Source: CAYXPG01 sp964564845
GTDB taxonomy: Bacteria; Planctomycetota; Phycisphaerae; Sedimentisphaerales; Anaerobacaceae
NCBI GenBank assembly: GCA_964564845.1
Contig: CAZMCN010000046.1
Location: forward strand, 1 to 14,586
Direction of reading: 5' to 3'
Length of the DNA stretch: 14,586 nt
The notes beneath the pieces are model-generated. The model had not been told where the DNA came from. It did not search any database and saw nothing but the letters and a program-made list of their open reading frames with translations. A program made the translations under genes and the position numbers. Positions 14,328 through 14,586 of the stretch are shown in pieces (within the stretch, counting starts at the first letter, position 1; each line of letters begins with the position of its first letter).

Positions 14328-14586
14328 ATGGCGAAGAAGCTTTATATAATTGACGGCCACGCACATATTTACGCTGCTTACTATGCCCCGATGCGTCAGC
14401 AGCTGACAAGCCCCGCCGGCGAGCCAACAAAGGCAACCTACATCTTCACTACAGCTATTTTAGGCCTTATCCAGAATCAAAACCCTGATATGCTCGTTGT
14501 GGCGCTCGACAGCAAAATCCCCAGTTTTCGTTCTGAAATCTACACCGAGTATAAGGCACATCGTCCGGCAATGCCTGATGAGATGC
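14328..14586 (+). CDS. polA: DNA polymerase I, N-terminal part (partial at window end)
   Basis: The first 86 codons of DNA polymerase I, the repair and Okazaki-fragment polymerase. Visible is the start of the 5'-3' exonuclease (FEN-like) domain: L-Y-I-I-D-G with the metal-site D9, then L-T-S-P-A-G-E-P-T-K-A-T-Y-I-F-T, V-V-A-L-D-S-K, and F-R-S-E-I-Y-T-E-Y-K-A-H-R-P-A-M-P-D-E-M. The last segment is highly characteristic of polA, including the active-site lysine and arginine of Y-K-A-H-R. Where most members have I/L-Y-R-A-Y, this reads I-Y-A-A-Y, losing a conserved arginine. The ATG has no ribosome site but lies just behind a promoter-like sequence. The polymerase domain is outside the window. 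A stand-alone 5'-3' exonuclease is a minor alternative. Confidence 0.92.
   Translation, partial: MAKKLYIIDGHAHIYAAYYAPMRQQLTSPAGEPTKATYIFTTAILGLIQNQNPDMLVVALDSKIPSFRSEIYTEYKAHRPAMPDEM

Noticed and set aside
14201..14353. 50-residue open frame between the second TMTC-like gene and polA
   Set aside because: AGGA is only two bases from its ATG, it overlaps the polA start in another frame, it contains the polA promoter, and it has no recognisable motif.

Overview
The window is a protein-dense bacterial chromosomal segment of moderate GC content. It holds ten protein genes plus the tail of one upstream gene and the head of one downstream gene. There is no RNA gene, mobile element or CRISPR array. 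It looks Gram-negative: a heptosyltransferase-type GT9 enzyme and a WaaP/KdkA-type kinase form a pair, as in lipopolysaccharide core synthesis. Weak or absent Shine-Dalgarno sites, TMTC-like membrane/TPR proteins, and a DNA polymerase I start of the 'LTSPAGEPTKATYIFT' kind together suggest a Planctomycetota lineage (perhaps Phycisphaerae). This assignment is an inference from gene style, not a measured placement.

Layout. (1) 1-4471, plus strand: the C-terminal end of an unknown gene, a class Ib aspartate aminotransferase, a 792-residue GT-C-like membrane protein that overlaps it by 16 bases, and a DPM1-like GT2 glycosyltransferase 3 bases further on. This is very probably one transcription unit. 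(2) 4489-4980, minus strand: a Nudix hydrolase convergent with the GT2 gene, with a good promoter at 5090-5118 and a leader of about 100 nt containing dyads. (3) 5184-7156, plus strand: a WaaP-like kinase with a promoter almost on top of its ATG, then a GT9 glycosyltransferase 2 bases later. (4) 7157-10018, minus strand: ileS, whose stop codon abuts the GT9 stop codon, driven by a near-consensus promoter at 10054-10082. (5) 10165-14196, plus strand: two tandem paralogous TMTC-like proteins, each a multi-spanning GT-C-like domain followed by TPRs. (6) 14328 to the end: the first 86 codons of polA, with its own promoter-like sequence directly upstream.

How the genes may work together. The GT9/kinase pair fits assembly and phosphorylation of a lipopolysaccharide core. 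The GT2 enzyme resembles polyprenyl-phosphate sugar synthases, and three membrane proteins (1325-3703, 10165-12231, 12241-14196) resemble the GT-C class, which uses such lipid-linked sugars outside the cytoplasm. The two tandem ones resemble eukaryotic TMTC O-mannosyltransferases. The most interesting hypothesis here is therefore an uncharacterised bacterial surface or protein glycosylation set embedded among housekeeping genes (aspartate aminotransferase, ileS, polA). The linkage is by neighbourhood and fold resemblance only.
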